DNA of 64,000 bases from an uncultured Bacteroidales bacterium (GCA_947168065.1 CAMVKH010000006.1:62001-126000), one strand, 5' to 3'. Counted from the stretch's first letter, positions 1 through 10,521 are shown. Numbers and translations are program-made. Notes: generated by a model not told the origin, from the sequence alone.

Positions 1-2591
1 CCCGTTACACCTTCTGATTCAACCAGTTCCGAGACAGGCCCGGCGATCATGGTCAAGGGTGTACGGAATTCGTGGGCCACATTGGAGAAGTAGTTCATCT
101 GGATCTTGTTGAGGCGCTGCTCCTGCTCCTTTTCCTGCTGGGCTTTTTCGCGCTGCTCCCGTTCTTCCCGGATATGGCGGGCCTGTTCCACCTGCTGGCG
201 GTGGATGCGGCGATACAACAGCCAGACGCAGAAGAGCAAGACCAGGGTCAGCAGCCACAGGATGATGCGGCCCCACCAGGAACGGTACCACGGAGGAAGA
301 ATCTGCAGCGGCAGGGATTCTTCCGTCTCGACGATGCTCCGGTTGTTGTTGGTGATGCGGACCCTGAACGTGTATTTTCCGGCCGGGAGGTTCGCGTAAT
401 AAGCTTCGTAGTTGTTGCCTGCGTCGATCCAGTAGCGGTCGAAGCCGTCCATCATATAGAAGTAGTGGGAACGTTCGTGCTCGCTGTAGTCCAGCGCGGC
501 GAACGAGATGCTGAAGCCGTTCTGGTCGGGGCGCAGGGTGATGTCGGGTTTCGAGCTGAGTTCCCGGCTGATGGGTGCGTCGGGGCCGGGCTCGACCAGC
601 TGGTTGTGGATTTTGAGGTCTTCGAACACCAGCGGTACGGTGCGGCGCTGCGACACATCGATGGGATTGAAGACGGTCAAGCCATGGGTGCCGCCGAAGA
701 TGAGGGTGCCGTCGCCGAGCATGCAGGCGGCCCGGTCGGAGAACTGGTTGCCGCCGATGCCGTCGGCCGCATAGTAGTTGACAAATTCGTTGACGGTGCG
801 GTCGTATTTGCCGAGGCCGTACATGGTTGAGACCCAGATGTTTCCTTGCCGGTCTTCCTGAATGGCGCAGATGTCGCTGCAGGGAGCGCCGGGAACGGGT
901 TCCGTAACATTGCGCTGGTAGTCGTGCCGCAGGAGCCCGTTGGCGATGGTGCCGACCCAGATGTCGCCGCCGCCGTCGCGGAACAGGACGTTAGGGATGA
1001 GGACGGAGCGCCGGATGCATGCCTTCGATTCTTCTTCCGACAGCGTGACGGGCGACACAAGTCCCGTGTTGGTGTTGAGCTGCAGCACTTTGGTGCCGTT
1101 GGCCGCCACGAGCATGCGGCCCGGTTCGGCGAGCATCAGCTCGGAGACATACGCCCAGTCGGATTGGTCGGTGTAGGGGACGTTCACGACGCTCCGGGAC
1201 GCCTTGTCATAGCGGACCAGCTCCATGGAACCGCCGCCGACCCAGATGCGGCCCAGGTCGTCCTGCGCAATCGCAGCGGGATGTGTGAAGAAGAAACTGT
1301 CCACGAGTTCAAGTCTTCCCTGTACGTAACGGCTGCGCACGACGCAGTATTTGTCGCTGAACAGCAGCCAGAGGTCACCTTCCGCGTCACAGAAGACTTT
1401 GCCGCAGCGCAGATAACCGATGTGCGCGTCGGAGACCAGGTGCGAAACGTTCACCCGCCGGAGCTGTTCCGTTCCTGGCTCGCGCACCCATAGCCCGTCG
1501 CTCATCGTGGCAATCCAGAGCCGGTCGGCGTTGTCGCGGCAAAGGGAAACGACGGTCTTGCGGTCAAAGGCTGCGGTCAGGTGCTTGTTGTTGTTGAAGC
1601 CGTCGCGGTAGTGGTAGCTGGTGGTATAGCCCTGGTCTACAGTGCCGAACCAGAGGTTGCCCCGGCTGTCTTTGAAAATGCTGCGGATTTCTGCCGAGGG
1701 GATTTCATAGGGAAATCCCGGATCGTCCTGGGACAGGACGCGGTCGATGCTGCGCTGCCAGCAGAACATACCTTGGCCGATGACATTGAGCAACAGGGTG
1801 TTGTCGTCGACGGAATAAAGAATGTCGACGTCGCCGCCCATGATGCGCGCGTCGCGGCGTATGGATTCCGGCAGAGGTTTCCAGCTGCCGGAACGCGTGT
1901 CGAAAATAAGGAGCTTGCCGACGCCCGAAAGCCAGATTTCCCCGTTTCCGGCGTGGCAGATATGATAGGCGTTGAAGGGGAGGGGAATCGTCTCGATGAG
2001 GGAGAAGTCGTGGCTGTTATACGATTTGAGCTGTGTCCTGCCATACACGGAATAGAGGCGGTCGCCCACCCAGGTTTCCGCCGGGAGGCCGAAGGCGTTG
2101 TAGTCGGCGATGACGGTCCTGAGGGATGCGGTCTCGGGGTCGTAGGCGAAAAGGGAATTCGCATTGCTCATCAGGATCTTTCCTTCGGGACTCTCGAGGA
2201 TTGTCCGGAAATTGCCGAAGTTTCCTTCGTAGGGAATGCGCTGGAATTCGCCCGTCGCGGTGCGGAAAGCGGCACCGTTGACCGTGGCCACCCACAGGCG
2301 CCCGTCGCGACCGCAGTGCACGTCGTTGATCTGGTTGTCCGGGAGACCCAGTTCGTCTTCGGTGCAGAAATACTGGTGATACTCGTGGATGTTGTATTTA
2401 TTGAGGCCGCGGGAGGTGGCGATCCAGATGTGTCCGTTGCCGTCCTCTGCAAACGCGTTCACCTTCTGGTTGGAGATGGCGTCGGACAGCACGGGTCCGT
2501 CGCCGGTATGGGGGAGCGGCTGGCCGTTCCGCCCGCTGTGGCAGGCATGGAGGCAGGCAAGCAGCGCCAGGATGGTCAAAAAACGTTTCAT
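1..2591 (-). CDS. Hybrid two-component system sensor/regulator (HTCS), 3' end off the window
   Basis: Inner-membrane sensor expected to detect a glycan breakdown product in the periplasm and activate the adjacent PUL. Reading leftward from the ATG at 2591 there are 863 codons with no stop. A signal peptide (starts MKRFLTILALLACLHAC) is followed by many beta-propeller (Reg_prop) blades with W-A/G-T motifs such as GNLWFGTVDQG, a Y_Y_Y-type Ig-like domain just before the membrane, one transmembrane segment (WWGRIILWLLTLVLLFCVWL), a charged coiled linker, and the start of the histidine-kinase DHp domain. The phospho-acceptor is H840 in the H-box HEFRTPLT. The ATPase, receiver and AraC-type DNA-binding domains expected in a protein of about 1300-1400 residues lie beyond position 1. 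It is divergent from the esterase/SusC/SusD operon, the usual place for an HTCS that controls its neighbour. The sequence is direct; the regulatory role is inferred from the family. Confidence 0.93.
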   Translation of the reverse strand, partial: MKRFLTILALLACLHACHSGRNGQPLPHTGDGPVLSDAISNQKVNAFAEDGNGHIWIATSRGLNKYNIHEYHQYFCTEDELGLPDNQINDVHCGRDGRLWVATVNGAAFRTATGEFQRIPYEGNFGNFRTILESPEGKILMSNANSLFAYDPETASLRTVIADYNAFGLPAETWVGDRLYSVYGRTQLKSYNSHDFSLIETIPLPFNAYHICHAGNGEIWLSGVGKLLIFDTRSGSWKPLPESIRRDARIMGGDVDILYSVDDNTLLLNVIGQGMFCWQRSIDRVLSQDDPGFPYEIPSAEIRSIFKDSRGNLWFGTVDQGYTTSYHYRDGFNNNKHLTAAFDRKTVVSLCRDNADRLWIATMSDGLWVREPGTEQLRRVNVSHLVSDAHIGYLRCGKVFCDAEGDLWLLFSDKYCVVRSRYVQGRLELVDSFFFTHPAAIAQDDLGRIWVGGGSMELVRYDKASRSVVNVPYTDQSDWAYVSELMLAEPGRMLVAANGTKVLQLNTNTGLVSPVTLSEEESKACIRRSVLIPNVLFRDGGGDIWVGTIANGLLRHDYQRNVTEPVPGAPCSDICAIQEDRQGNIWVSTMYGLGKYDRTVNEFVNYYAADGIGGNQFSDRAACMLGDGTLIFGGTHGLTVFNPIDVSQRRTVPLVFEDLKIHNQLVEPGPDAPISRELSSKPDITLRPDQNGFSISFAALDYSEHERSHYFYMMDGFDRYWIDAGNNYEAYYANLPAGKYTFRVRITNNNRSIVETEESLPLQILPPWYRSWWGRIILWLLTLVLLFCVWLLYRRIHRQQVEQARHIREEREQREKAQQEKEQEQRLNKIQMNYFSNVAHEFRTPLTMIAGPVSELVESEGVT

Positions 2592-2595
2592 ATCT

Positions 2596-2603
2596 CAAAT
2601 ATA
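2596..2603 (-). promoter_or_regulatory. Candidate -7 box for the HTCS gene
   Basis: On the minus strand the sequence reads TATATTTG, a perfect TAnnTTTG box, ending four bases before the HTCS ATG. If it is used, the transcript would start at or very near the start codon. I see no convincing TTTG -33 element at the right distance, so this is tentative. Confidence 0.4.
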
Positions 2604-2761
2604 AGCAGAAATCAAGAAAAGGGGAAGTTTTTTTAACAAATAGGAAGATTTTTGAACAAAGATTTTCGTCAAAAGCGGACGTATAGATAAGAAGTTGTAA
2701 CCCGGAGAAAGATTTTGCGGATCGCTTTAGCGAAATTTGCATTAAGAATTTTGGTTGTACT

Positions 2762-4222
2762 ATGAAAATACTTCCTGTAGTTTCGCTGACGGCTGCGGTC
2801 CTGTTGACCGCGGCTTGCGCTCGCCCTTCCGGCCAGCCGTCAGAAACGGCCGCAGCCGCTCCTCTGGAGACCTCGGCCAAAGCAACGACCGTCCAGACCG
2901 TTTCCGGCCCGGTGGCCGGCTATATCGATGACGGCGTATTCATCTACAAAGGCATTCCCTACGCCAAGGCAGCGCGCTTCATGCCGGCCGAGGATCCCGA
3001 TCCCTGGACAGAAGTCCGCGCCAGCCGGGCCTACGGTCCGACCTGTCCGCAGGACAAGCGCATGGGCTGGTATGATGACAACCAGGCTTTCGCCATGCAC
3101 TGGGACGACGGTTTCCCGGATGAGGACTGCCTTCGCGTCAATGTCTGGACTGCAGGCATCAAGGACGGCGGCAAGCGTCCGGTGATGGTCTGGCTGCATG
3201 GCGGCGGATTCCGTGCCGGCAGCGGCCAGGAGCAGATCGGATACGACGGCACCAACCTTGCCCGTGACCATGGTGTGGTGGTCGTCTCGCTCAACCACCG
3301 TCTCAATGCACTCGGTTTTCTCGACCTGTCGGCCTACGGTGCCCGGTATGCCCACAGCGGCAATCTCGGCATGATGGACCTGGTCAAGGCGCTGGAGTGG
3401 GTGCGCGACAACATCGCCCAGTTCGGCGGCGATCCGGCGAACGTGACCATCTTCGGTCAGTCGGGCGGTGGCGGCAAGGTCTCCACGCTGATGGCCATGC
3501 CTTCCGCCAGGGGCCTGTTCAACAAAGCCATCGTGCAGAGCGGCTCCATCACGCAGCTCATGCAGCCGAAGTATTCCCGCCGCGTCGGCACGAAGACCGT
3601 CGAGGCCCTGAAACTGAATCCTTCCCGCATCGGCGAAATCGAGACGGTGCCCTACGAGCAGTTGCTGGCTGCCTACAATGCTGCGATCGCGGCTGTCCGC
3701 GAAGAAGCGCAGAAAGACGGTGCTTTTCCCGAGAACATTCTGAATGCCATCCTCTTCGGCCAGGTTCCGGTCGTTGACGGCGAGATCATTCCCGCCCAGC
3801 CCGCTTCCGCGGAGGCCCTGGCGCTCTCGAAAGACATCCCGGTGATCATCGGCACCACCTATCATGAATTCACGCGCGACCGCGAGGATCCGATCTTCCA
3901 GCCGCTTGCCAAGCAGCAGGCCGCCGACCGTTCCGCCGCGGGCTGCGCACCGGTTTATTTCTATCAATTCACCTGGGAATCGCCCGTGCTGGACGGCGCG
4001 CTCGGCAGCACGCACTGCATGGAGATCCCCTTCGTGTTCGACAATGTCGTCCTGCACCGCACCATGACCGGCGGCGGGGCCGGGGCGGCAGAACTGGGCC
4101 ACCGCATCAGCCGGGCCTGGACCAATTTCGCCAAGACGGGCGTACCCTCGGCCGACGGCCTCCCGGTCTGGGAGCCGTATCCCGCCCGCATGACCCTCGA
4201 TATCGAATCTACTATCAAATAA
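2762..4222 (+). CDS. Type-B carboxylesterase lipoprotein (alpha/beta hydrolase)
   Basis: Serine esterase likely removing acyl groups from glycan or small esters, probably lipid-anchored in the periplasm or outer membrane. It has 486 residues and a signal peptide ending in TAAC (Cys19 as lipid anchor). Oxyanion motif HGGGF is at 146-150. The nucleophile elbow is GQSGGG with Ser234 (Gln replaces the usual Glu before the Ser), the acidic residue is probably Glu369 in TTYHEF, and the base is His418 in GSTHCMEIPF. The stretch between Glu369 and His418 is shorter than in typical carboxylesterases of 500-550 residues. It is the first gene of the operon leading into SusC 16 bases later, divergent from the HTCS. 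Family assignment is firm; the natural substrate is unknown. Confidence 0.9.
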   Translation: MKILPVVSLTAAVLLTAACARPSGQPSETAAAAPLETSAKATTVQTVSGPVAGYIDDGVFIYKGIPYAKAARFMPAEDPDPWTEVRASRAYGPTCPQDKRMGWYDDNQAFAMHWDDGFPDEDCLRVNVWTAGIKDGGKRPVMVWLHGGGFRAGSGQEQIGYDGTNLARDHGVVVVSLNHRLNALGFLDLSAYGARYAHSGNLGMMDLVKALEWVRDNIAQFGGDPANVTIFGQSGGGGKVSTLMAMPSARGLFNKAIVQSGSITQLMQPKYSRRVGTKTVEALKLNPSRIGEIETVPYEQLLAAYNAAIAAVREEAQKDGAFPENILNAILFGQVPVVDGEIIPAQPASAEALALSKDIPVIIGTTYHEFTRDREDPIFQPLAKQQAADRSAAGCAPVYFYQFTWESPVLDGALGSTHCMEIPFVFDNVVLHRTMTGGGAGAAELGHRISRAWTNFAKTGVPSADGLPVWEPYPARMTLDIESTIK

Positions 4223-4238
4223 CCTAAAAAACCTTTTT

Positions 4239-7200
4239 ATGAGAAAATCACTTTTCAAAAGGCTTGCGCTTGCCTCAGTGGCCCTCCTCCTCGGATGGTC
4301 GCTCTCCGCGCAGTCCCTGGTGACGCTCTCCGGAACGGTGGTCGACGACTTCGACGAACCGCTCATGGGTGTGGGTGTCATCCAGCAGGGAACCACGAAC
4401 GGCGTGGCCACCGACCTGGACGGTAACTATTCGATTACCGTTCCCGCCGGTACTGTCGTCGAGTTTTCCTACATCGGCTTCAAAGCACAGACCTTCGTGG
4501 CTGAGAAGACCATGACCCTCAACGTCAAGTTGGTCCCCGACACGGAGATGCTCAACGAGACGGTCGTCGTGGGCTACGGCGTCCAGAAAAAATCCGACGT
4601 CACCGGCGCCATCTCGCAGGTGAAACAGGAAGACATCGCCAACCGTACGATCGCTACGCCGGAACAGGCCCTGCAGGGCAAGACGGCCGGCGTCCAGGTG
4701 TTCTCGGCATCCGCCCGTCCGGGTGCAGCGCCGAGCGTCCAGGTGCGTGGTATTTCTTCCAACGGTTCGTCCAATCCGTTGTACGTGGTGGACGGCCGCC
4801 GTACCAATTCCATCGCCGGCATCGACCCGAACGACATTGAGTCCATGGAGGTGCTGAAGGATGGTGCTTCCGCCGCCATCTACGGTGCGGAAGCCGGTAA
4901 CGGCGTCATCATGATCACCACCCGCAAGGGCCAGGGCGACGGCAAGATCAGCTATTCCTACCAGCTGACCTCCCAGAGCCTCAACCACATCCCGAAGGTG
5001 ATGAACTCCGAGCAGTACATGCAGTACTTCATTGAGAACGGCCGTTACAGCATGCAGGACTTCTACGCCAACTGGGACTTCGTGACCAACACCGACTGGC
5101 TCGCATACTCCTATGAGAACTCCCTGATGCACCACCACAACCTGTCGTTCTCGGCCGGTAACGATCGGGGCAATCTCTATATTTCCGCAGCTTACCTCAA
5201 CAACAACGGTATGTTCGCCGGTGATGCCGACGTATACAGGCGCATCACTTCGATGGTCAACGGTTCCTGGAAGTTCAAGCCCTGGCTGGAAGTCCAGACC
5301 AACAATCAGGTGGAATACTACACGGCCCGCAGCGTTTCCGAAGGTTCCGACTATGGTTCCGCGGTGCTGTCCGCCCTCCAGCTCGACCCGCTCACCCCGA
5401 CGACCTACACGGCTGAAAACATGCCCGACTTCATGAAGGATTATCTGGCCCAGGGCCGCACCTTGATGCAGGACGAGAAGGGCAACTACTATGGCATCTC
5501 CTTCTTCAACCCTTCCGAGAACGTCAACCCGCGCATTATGCGTGACCGTGACTACAGCACCTCGCAGGGCTTCAATATCAACGGTTCCACGGCGGTTAAC
5601 TTCACGCCCTGGAAGCACCTGACCATTACCTCCCGTGTCGGCTACCGCTTCTCGGCTTCCGACAGCTACGGCTATTCCCTGGATTACTACGTGAACCAGA
5701 ACGCCTATCAGAATTACATCGGCCTCTCGGGCTCCAGCAACAACTCCATCTACTACCAGTGGGAGAACTTCGCCAACTGGAACCAGAACTTCGGACGTCA
5801 CAACGTCAACCTGATGGTCGGTACCTCTTATTCCAACAGCCGCAGCTATAATGTGAGCGGTTCGTACCGCGGCAGCGACGATGACCTTGGTGTGAAGCAG
5901 AAGGATCCGCTCTTCTACTATTTCGCCTATCATTCCGCGAATGCAGTTCCTTCGGTGTCCGGCGCCGAGCCCGGCATCTCCCGCAAACTTTCCTACTTCG
6001 CGCGTGCCGGTTGGAACTATATGGGCAAGTACAATGTACAGGCTTCTTTCCGTGCGGATGCGGCCGACCTTTCGATCCTGCCGAAGCCGATGCGCTGGGG
6101 TTATTTCCCCTCCGTATCCGCCAGCTGGACGATCTCCGAAGAAGATTTCTTCGCGAATGCCAAGCGGGTTGTCAATTACTTGAAACTGCGCGGTTCCTGG
6201 GGCCAGAACGGTTCCCTCGCCGGCCTTTACGGCTACCGCTACGCCAACGTGATCGCTTCGACGGGCAATTATCCGATCAGCAGCGTTTCGCCGATCTACC
6301 TCATCGGCTATGCGCCTTCTTCTTCCGGCAACGACGAGCTCAAGTGGGAGACCTCTGAGCAGCTCGACTTCGGCGTCGACATGCGCTTCCTGCGTGACCG
6401 CTTGACCTTCAGCGTCGACTGGTTCCGCAAGATGACCAAGGACCTCATTGTGACGGGTATCACGCCGTCCACCGTGGTGGGCGTCACCGCTTCTCCGGTG
6501 AATGCCGGCAACGTGCTCAACACCGGTTTCGAGTTTGAGCTCAAGTGGCGCGACCAGATCGGCGACTTCCACTACAGTGTCAGCGGAAACCTGTCGACCC
6601 TCAAGAACCGGGTGACCTACATACACGAGACGCTCTCTGACGGTATCGATGGCGTGGGTGTCCGCAACTATGGTACGATTACCCGCTTCGAGAAAGGCTA
6701 TCCCGCCTGGCATTTCTATGGCTATCATTTCATCGGCATTGACCCGGCCACGGGCGACGCGATGTTCGAGGATCTCGACGGCAGCGGCGACGTGACGCAG
6801 GCCGACAAGATGGACCTGGGTTCCGGTATCCCGAAAGTCAACTTCGGTGTCACGCTCACGGCTGCCTGGAAGGGCATCGACGCCGTGGTCTTCCTGACCG
6901 GTGCGGCCGGCAGCAAGATCTACAACTGTCTCACCGTGGTCGACTATCCGTCCAACCGCTTGAGCTTCCTCACGGAAGACCGCTGGACTCCGACCCATAC
7001 CAACGGTACGATGCCGGCGGCCAACGCCTCGAACTGGCAGCAGTTCCTGACCTCCGACGGTGTCGTGTTTGACGGCAGCTATGCCAAGATCAAACAGATC
7101 CAGCTGGGTTACACCCTCCCGCAGCGTTTGACCAAGAAATTCTTCGTGGACAATCTGCGTATCTACGGTTCCCTCGACGATTTCTTCACCTTCTCCAAAT

Positions 7201-7310
7201 ATCCGGGCTTCGATCCTGAGATCACGGGTACCGGAAGCGGACTCGGTGTCGACAAGGGCAGTTATCCGACCGCCAAGAAGGTCGTCTTCGGTGTAAACAT
7301 CACTTTCTAA
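4239..7310 (+). CDS. SusC/RagA-family TonB-dependent outer-membrane transporter
   Basis: Energy-dependent importer of oligosaccharides across the outer membrane, working as a pedal-bin complex with the SusD lipoprotein encoded next. It has 1023 residues: signal peptide ending near SLSAQ, a carboxypeptidase-D-like regulatory domain at about 28-108 (SGTVVDDFDEPLMGV ... TDLDGNYSITV), a SusC-type TonB/plug start (NETVVVGYG) near residue 107, the plug domain to about 230, then the beta-barrel, ending in the aromatic C-terminus NITF. It lies in the same operon as the esterase upstream and SusD 13 bases downstream. The glycan cannot be read from the sequence; the esterase-rich setting suggests an acylated plant polysaccharide. 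Confidence 0.96.
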   Translation: MRKSLFKRLALASVALLLGWSLSAQSLVTLSGTVVDDFDEPLMGVGVIQQGTTNGVATDLDGNYSITVPAGTVVEFSYIGFKAQTFVAEKTMTLNVKLVPDTEMLNETVVVGYGVQKKSDVTGAISQVKQEDIANRTIATPEQALQGKTAGVQVFSASARPGAAPSVQVRGISSNGSSNPLYVVDGRRTNSIAGIDPNDIESMEVLKDGASAAIYGAEAGNGVIMITTRKGQGDGKISYSYQLTSQSLNHIPKVMNSEQYMQYFIENGRYSMQDFYANWDFVTNTDWLAYSYENSLMHHHNLSFSAGNDRGNLYISAAYLNNNGMFAGDADVYRRITSMVNGSWKFKPWLEVQTNNQVEYYTARSVSEGSDYGSAVLSALQLDPLTPTTYTAENMPDFMKDYLAQGRTLMQDEKGNYYGISFFNPSENVNPRIMRDRDYSTSQGFNINGSTAVNFTPWKHLTITSRVGYRFSASDSYGYSLDYYVNQNAYQNYIGLSGSSNNSIYYQWENFANWNQNFGRHNVNLMVGTSYSNSRSYNVSGSYRGSDDDLGVKQKDPLFYYFAYHSANAVPSVSGAEPGISRKLSYFARAGWNYMGKYNVQASFRADAADLSILPKPMRWGYFPSVSASWTISEEDFFANAKRVVNYLKLRGSWGQNGSLAGLYGYRYANVIASTGNYPISSVSPIYLIGYAPSSSGNDELKWETSEQLDFGVDMRFLRDRLTFSVDWFRKMTKDLIVTGITPSTVVGVTASPVNAGNVLNTGFEFELKWRDQIGDFHYSVSGNLSTLKNRVTYIHETLSDGIDGVGVRNYGTITRFEKGYPAWHFYGYHFIGIDPATGDAMFEDLDGSGDVTQADKMDLGSGIPKVNFGVTLTAAWKGIDAVVFLTGAAGSKIYNCLTVVDYPSNRLSFLTEDRWTPTHTNGTMPAANASNWQQFLTSDGVVFDGSYAKIKQIQLGYTLPQRLTKKFFVDNLRIYGSLDDFFTFSKYPGFDPEITGTGSGLGVDKGSYPTAKKVVFGVNITF

Positions 7311-7323
7311 TTCTGACAGCCTT

Positions 7324-8871
7324 ATGAAAACGAAAAATATACTTTTGACTGCTGTCGCAGCGATCTGCACCCTCTGCCTGACCTCCTGCTCCAATCTGCT
7401 GGACATCCCGCAGCACGGCGTGCTGGACTATAATACCTATTACCAGACGGATGACCAGATTACGTCGGCCACCGTGGCGATGTATCTGGAGGTCCGCGGC
7501 TGGGAATACAACGTGAAACTCTGCAAGGCGATGCTGACCGATGATTTCTGGGCAGGCGGTTCAATGCGGGGTGACAACAACAACCTGGAACACCTGAATG
7601 AATTCACCTTCGACGCAGAAGAAGATTACATCCAGAGCATGTTCACGACGTACTACACCCTGATCTACAAGGCCAACGTCATCCTGGGTCACGTCGATGA
7701 GGAGAAGGGCGCTGTGGCCCGCCAGGCCCGCGCCGAGGCCAAGGTCTTCCGTGCCTTCGCCTACTTCGACCTCAAGACGATGTGGGGCAATCCGCCGGTG
7801 GTGGACCACGAACTGGCTCCGTCCGAGTACAACGTGTACAACGGTTCCGACGAGGAACTCTGGGGCCTGATGGAAAAGGACCTCACCGAGGCCATCGCAT
7901 CCGGCGCGCTGGCTGAGAAGAACGGCGTCGGAGACACCGATACCTGGCGTGTCACCAAGCAGTTCGCCCAGGCGCTCCTCGGCAAGGTCTATCTGTGGCA
8001 GGGCAAGAATGCCGAAGCCGCCGCTCAGTTCGACGCCGTGGTGAATTCGGGCAAGTACGCGCTGCTGGATGACTTCAGCCAGATCCACCGTGCTTCCCAC
8101 AAGCACAACAGCGAGATCCTCTTCGAGAGCAACCGCATCCACGACGACAACGACTCCTTCCAGAACTTCTCGTTGTACGCCCTGATGACCAACTGGCGTA
8201 TGGACAAGATGAACTGGCCCTCCGATACGCCGATGATGAACACCGGCTGGGGCTTCCGCGTCCCGACCAAGAGCCTGTACGATGATTTCGTGAAGGCCGA
8301 AGGTGTGAACGGCTATCGTCTGAACAACTCCATCAAGACCCTGGACCAGCTTAACAGCGAACTGGGCATCACGCTCAAGAGCCCTGTGATCGGTGAAGGC
8401 TACTTCATGTGGAAACTCCGCATCCTGGCTGAGGAGCGCGGCATGGGCAACGACTTCGTCTATATGGCCAACACCATCTGGATGCGTTACGCCGAAGTGC
8501 TCCTCTGCGGCGCCGAGGCTCATCTGGCCGCCGGCAACGCCGGCAAGGCTGCCGAATATGTCAATATGGTCCGTGCCCGCGCCCAGCTTCCCGCCAAGAA
8601 CGGTGTGACGCTCGACGACATCAAGCTCGAGAAACGTCTCGAACTCTTCGGCGAAGGCACCCGCTTCCAGGACCTGCTCCGTTGGGGCGAAGGTTCCAAG
8701 ATGGCCAAAAACGGCGAGACATATCCTGAGCTGCAGGTCAACGGACAAGTCAAGTACGTCCCTTGCGGCAATCCTACCTATGGTTTCAAGCCTGGCAAGC
8801 ACGAGAGGCTTCCTTATCCTGCTACCGAGAAACGCCTGAATCCCAATATTGATCAGAATACGGGCTATTAA
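7324..8871 (+). CDS. SusD/RagB-family surface glycan-binding lipoprotein
   Basis: Outer-membrane lipoprotein that caps the SusC barrel and delivers glycan to it. It has 515 residues with a lipoprotein signal (LCLTSC, anchor Cys23) followed by the typical SusD N-terminus NLLDIPQHGVLDYNTYY. The TPR-like helical framework is recognisable (ARAEAKVFRAFAYFDLKTMWG; RYAEVLLCGAEAHLAAGN), as are the C-terminal KRLELFGEGTRFQDLLRWG motif and the closing YPATEKRLNPN pattern. It sits between SusC and the surface lipoprotein in one operon. Length is normal for the family. Confidence 0.95.
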   Translation: MKTKNILLTAVAAICTLCLTSCSNLLDIPQHGVLDYNTYYQTDDQITSATVAMYLEVRGWEYNVKLCKAMLTDDFWAGGSMRGDNNNLEHLNEFTFDAEEDYIQSMFTTYYTLIYKANVILGHVDEEKGAVARQARAEAKVFRAFAYFDLKTMWGNPPVVDHELAPSEYNVYNGSDEELWGLMEKDLTEAIASGALAEKNGVGDTDTWRVTKQFAQALLGKVYLWQGKNAEAAAQFDAVVNSGKYALLDDFSQIHRASHKHNSEILFESNRIHDDNDSFQNFSLYALMTNWRMDKMNWPSDTPMMNTGWGFRVPTKSLYDDFVKAEGVNGYRLNNSIKTLDQLNSELGITLKSPVIGEGYFMWKLRILAEERGMGNDFVYMANTIWMRYAEVLLCGAEAHLAAGNAGKAAEYVNMVRARAQLPAKNGVTLDDIKLEKRLELFGEGTRFQDLLRWGEGSKMAKNGETYPELQVNGQVKYVPCGNPTYGFKPGKHERLPYPATEKRLNPNIDQNTGY

Positions 8872-8892
8872 TCGTCAAAAACTGAGATTATC

Positions 8893-10520
8893 ATGAAAAA
8901 GAAAATATTCCTTTTCGCTATGATGCTCCTGGGCCTGGCCTCCTGCCAGACGTCGGTGCTCGATCCGCTCGAGGGCATCTTCACGCCTCCAACCGTAGGG
9001 GAAGATTTCTCCATCGTCAGTTGTGATGCCTACAAAGTCGACGGAAAACGCTTCTTCGACCTCCACCTGGGCGGCTCCGTTACGCTCGACGCTACGCTCA
9101 TCGGTGATTCCTATTGCCTGACCTCCAACGCCTATACCGAGGCTCCGGAAGCCACCGCCAAGAAAGGTAACTTCATTCTCGGCAAGACTTCGGTCAACGG
9201 TACGCAGGTCGAAACCGGTACCATCACCGTGACGCAGCAGGAAGGTGAGTCCTACCGCATCAAAGCCATTCTCTTCGTAGCGGGCGGTGCGGCTTACAAG
9301 CTCTCCTGGACCGGCAATCTCCACTTTGAACCCGATCCGGAACCGGTGGTGCTGACAAAATTGCTGGTCGCACAGGCTAACGCCAACAACACGGTGACCT
9401 TCAAGCTGGGTACCGACGATATGAGACTTGATATGATGGGTACTCCTGAGGGCGACGGATTCGCTTTGACGGCCGATGTCTACAGCGCCGACGGCTTCCT
9501 GGCTGAAGGTGTCTATACGCCTGCCGCTGACCACGACAACGTCGGTCCTTTCCAGTATGCACCGGGTTATGAGTACGACCTCAGCGAATGGGGCATGGGC
9601 ATCATGCACTGGGGTACCTGCTGGTGGGAATGGCCCACTGTCACGCACATCGACAAAGAACCTATCACTGTCACGAAGAAAGGTTCGAAATATACCATCA
9701 CCTGGGGCAGTGAGGAAACCTATCCGAACTGGGCTACCTTCACGGGTGAGATTCCCGAGCTCACCCCTCAGGGCCCGTCGATCGACTACGATTATACTGA
9801 ATCTGTCGAACCGCTTGCCGAGGGCAGCACCGTGATGAAACACATCATCCACATTACGGAGGGCAACGCCCTGATCGCCGTGTTCGAGTTGCTGCTCGAA
9901 GAAGGTGACAACGAACTGGCCCGCACGTATGAGTGCAAGGAATACGCTTCCGAGCCGGGTCTGGTCTGCAACGGCTACAACTTCCCTGACTGGGGCATTT
10001 CCGGCGGCTCCTTCTACATGAAGGACGGTGTCCGCGTGGACATCAATGCCGGTGAGACCCTCGAAGTGAAGAAACTGGCCAAGGGCGCCTATGAATTCAA
10101 AGGCTCCACCGGCTACTCCTTCTCGGCTGCCGGTCCTGACTATACCCCGGGCGGCGACGAGCCGGTTGTTTTCCCTGCCACGGAAGGCATCGCGCCTGTG
10201 GCTGAAGGCAGCACCGTGATGAAGCATACGGTTACGATGTTTGACGGTGATGCCATCGTCGCGGTTTTCGAACTCCTGCTGGCTGACGGCGAAACGGATC
10301 TTTCGGGAACGTACGATTGCCAGGAGTATGCTTCCGAGCCGGGTCTGGTCTGCAACGGCTACAACTTCCCCGACTGGGGCGTTTCCGGCGGCTCCTTCTA
10401 TATGAAGGACGGTGCCCGTATCGATATCAATGCCGGTGAGACCGTTACCGTATCGTATGCGGATGGCCTTTACACGTTCGTAGGCTCAACGGGTTATACC
10501 TTTGTTTGCGAAATTCCGTA

Positions 10521-10521
<1 letters not shown>
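8893..10521 (+). CDS. Repeat-built surface lipoprotein in the SusE/F position
   Basis: Probable glycan-binding lipoprotein that accompanies SusC/SusD; I do not recognise its domain family. It has 542 residues and a lipoprotein signal (LGLASC, Cys18). The body appears to consist of four degenerate modules of about 110-130 residues, at roughly 40-145, 158-290, 309-410 and 438-537. The last two are clearly homologous: both contain EGSTVMKH, VFELLL, EYASEPGLVCNGYNFPDWG and GGSFYMKDG followed by DINAGET. Trp, Tyr and Phe are concentrated around residues 230-250, as in carbohydrate-binding surfaces. The stop codon overlaps the ATG of the next esterase by one base (TAATG), so the two are probably translationally coupled. 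Function is inferred from position only. Confidence 0.8.
9817..10503 (+). repeat. Intragenic tandem duplication of about 300 bp
   Basis: Copies at about 9817-10122 and 10204-10503 encode modules 3 and 4 of the surface lipoprotein. The central stretch of about 85 bases (near 9948-10030 and 10329-10411) differs at only about four positions, while the flanks of the copies are much more diverged. This pattern suggests local gene conversion or selection on that core. Confidence 0.75.
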
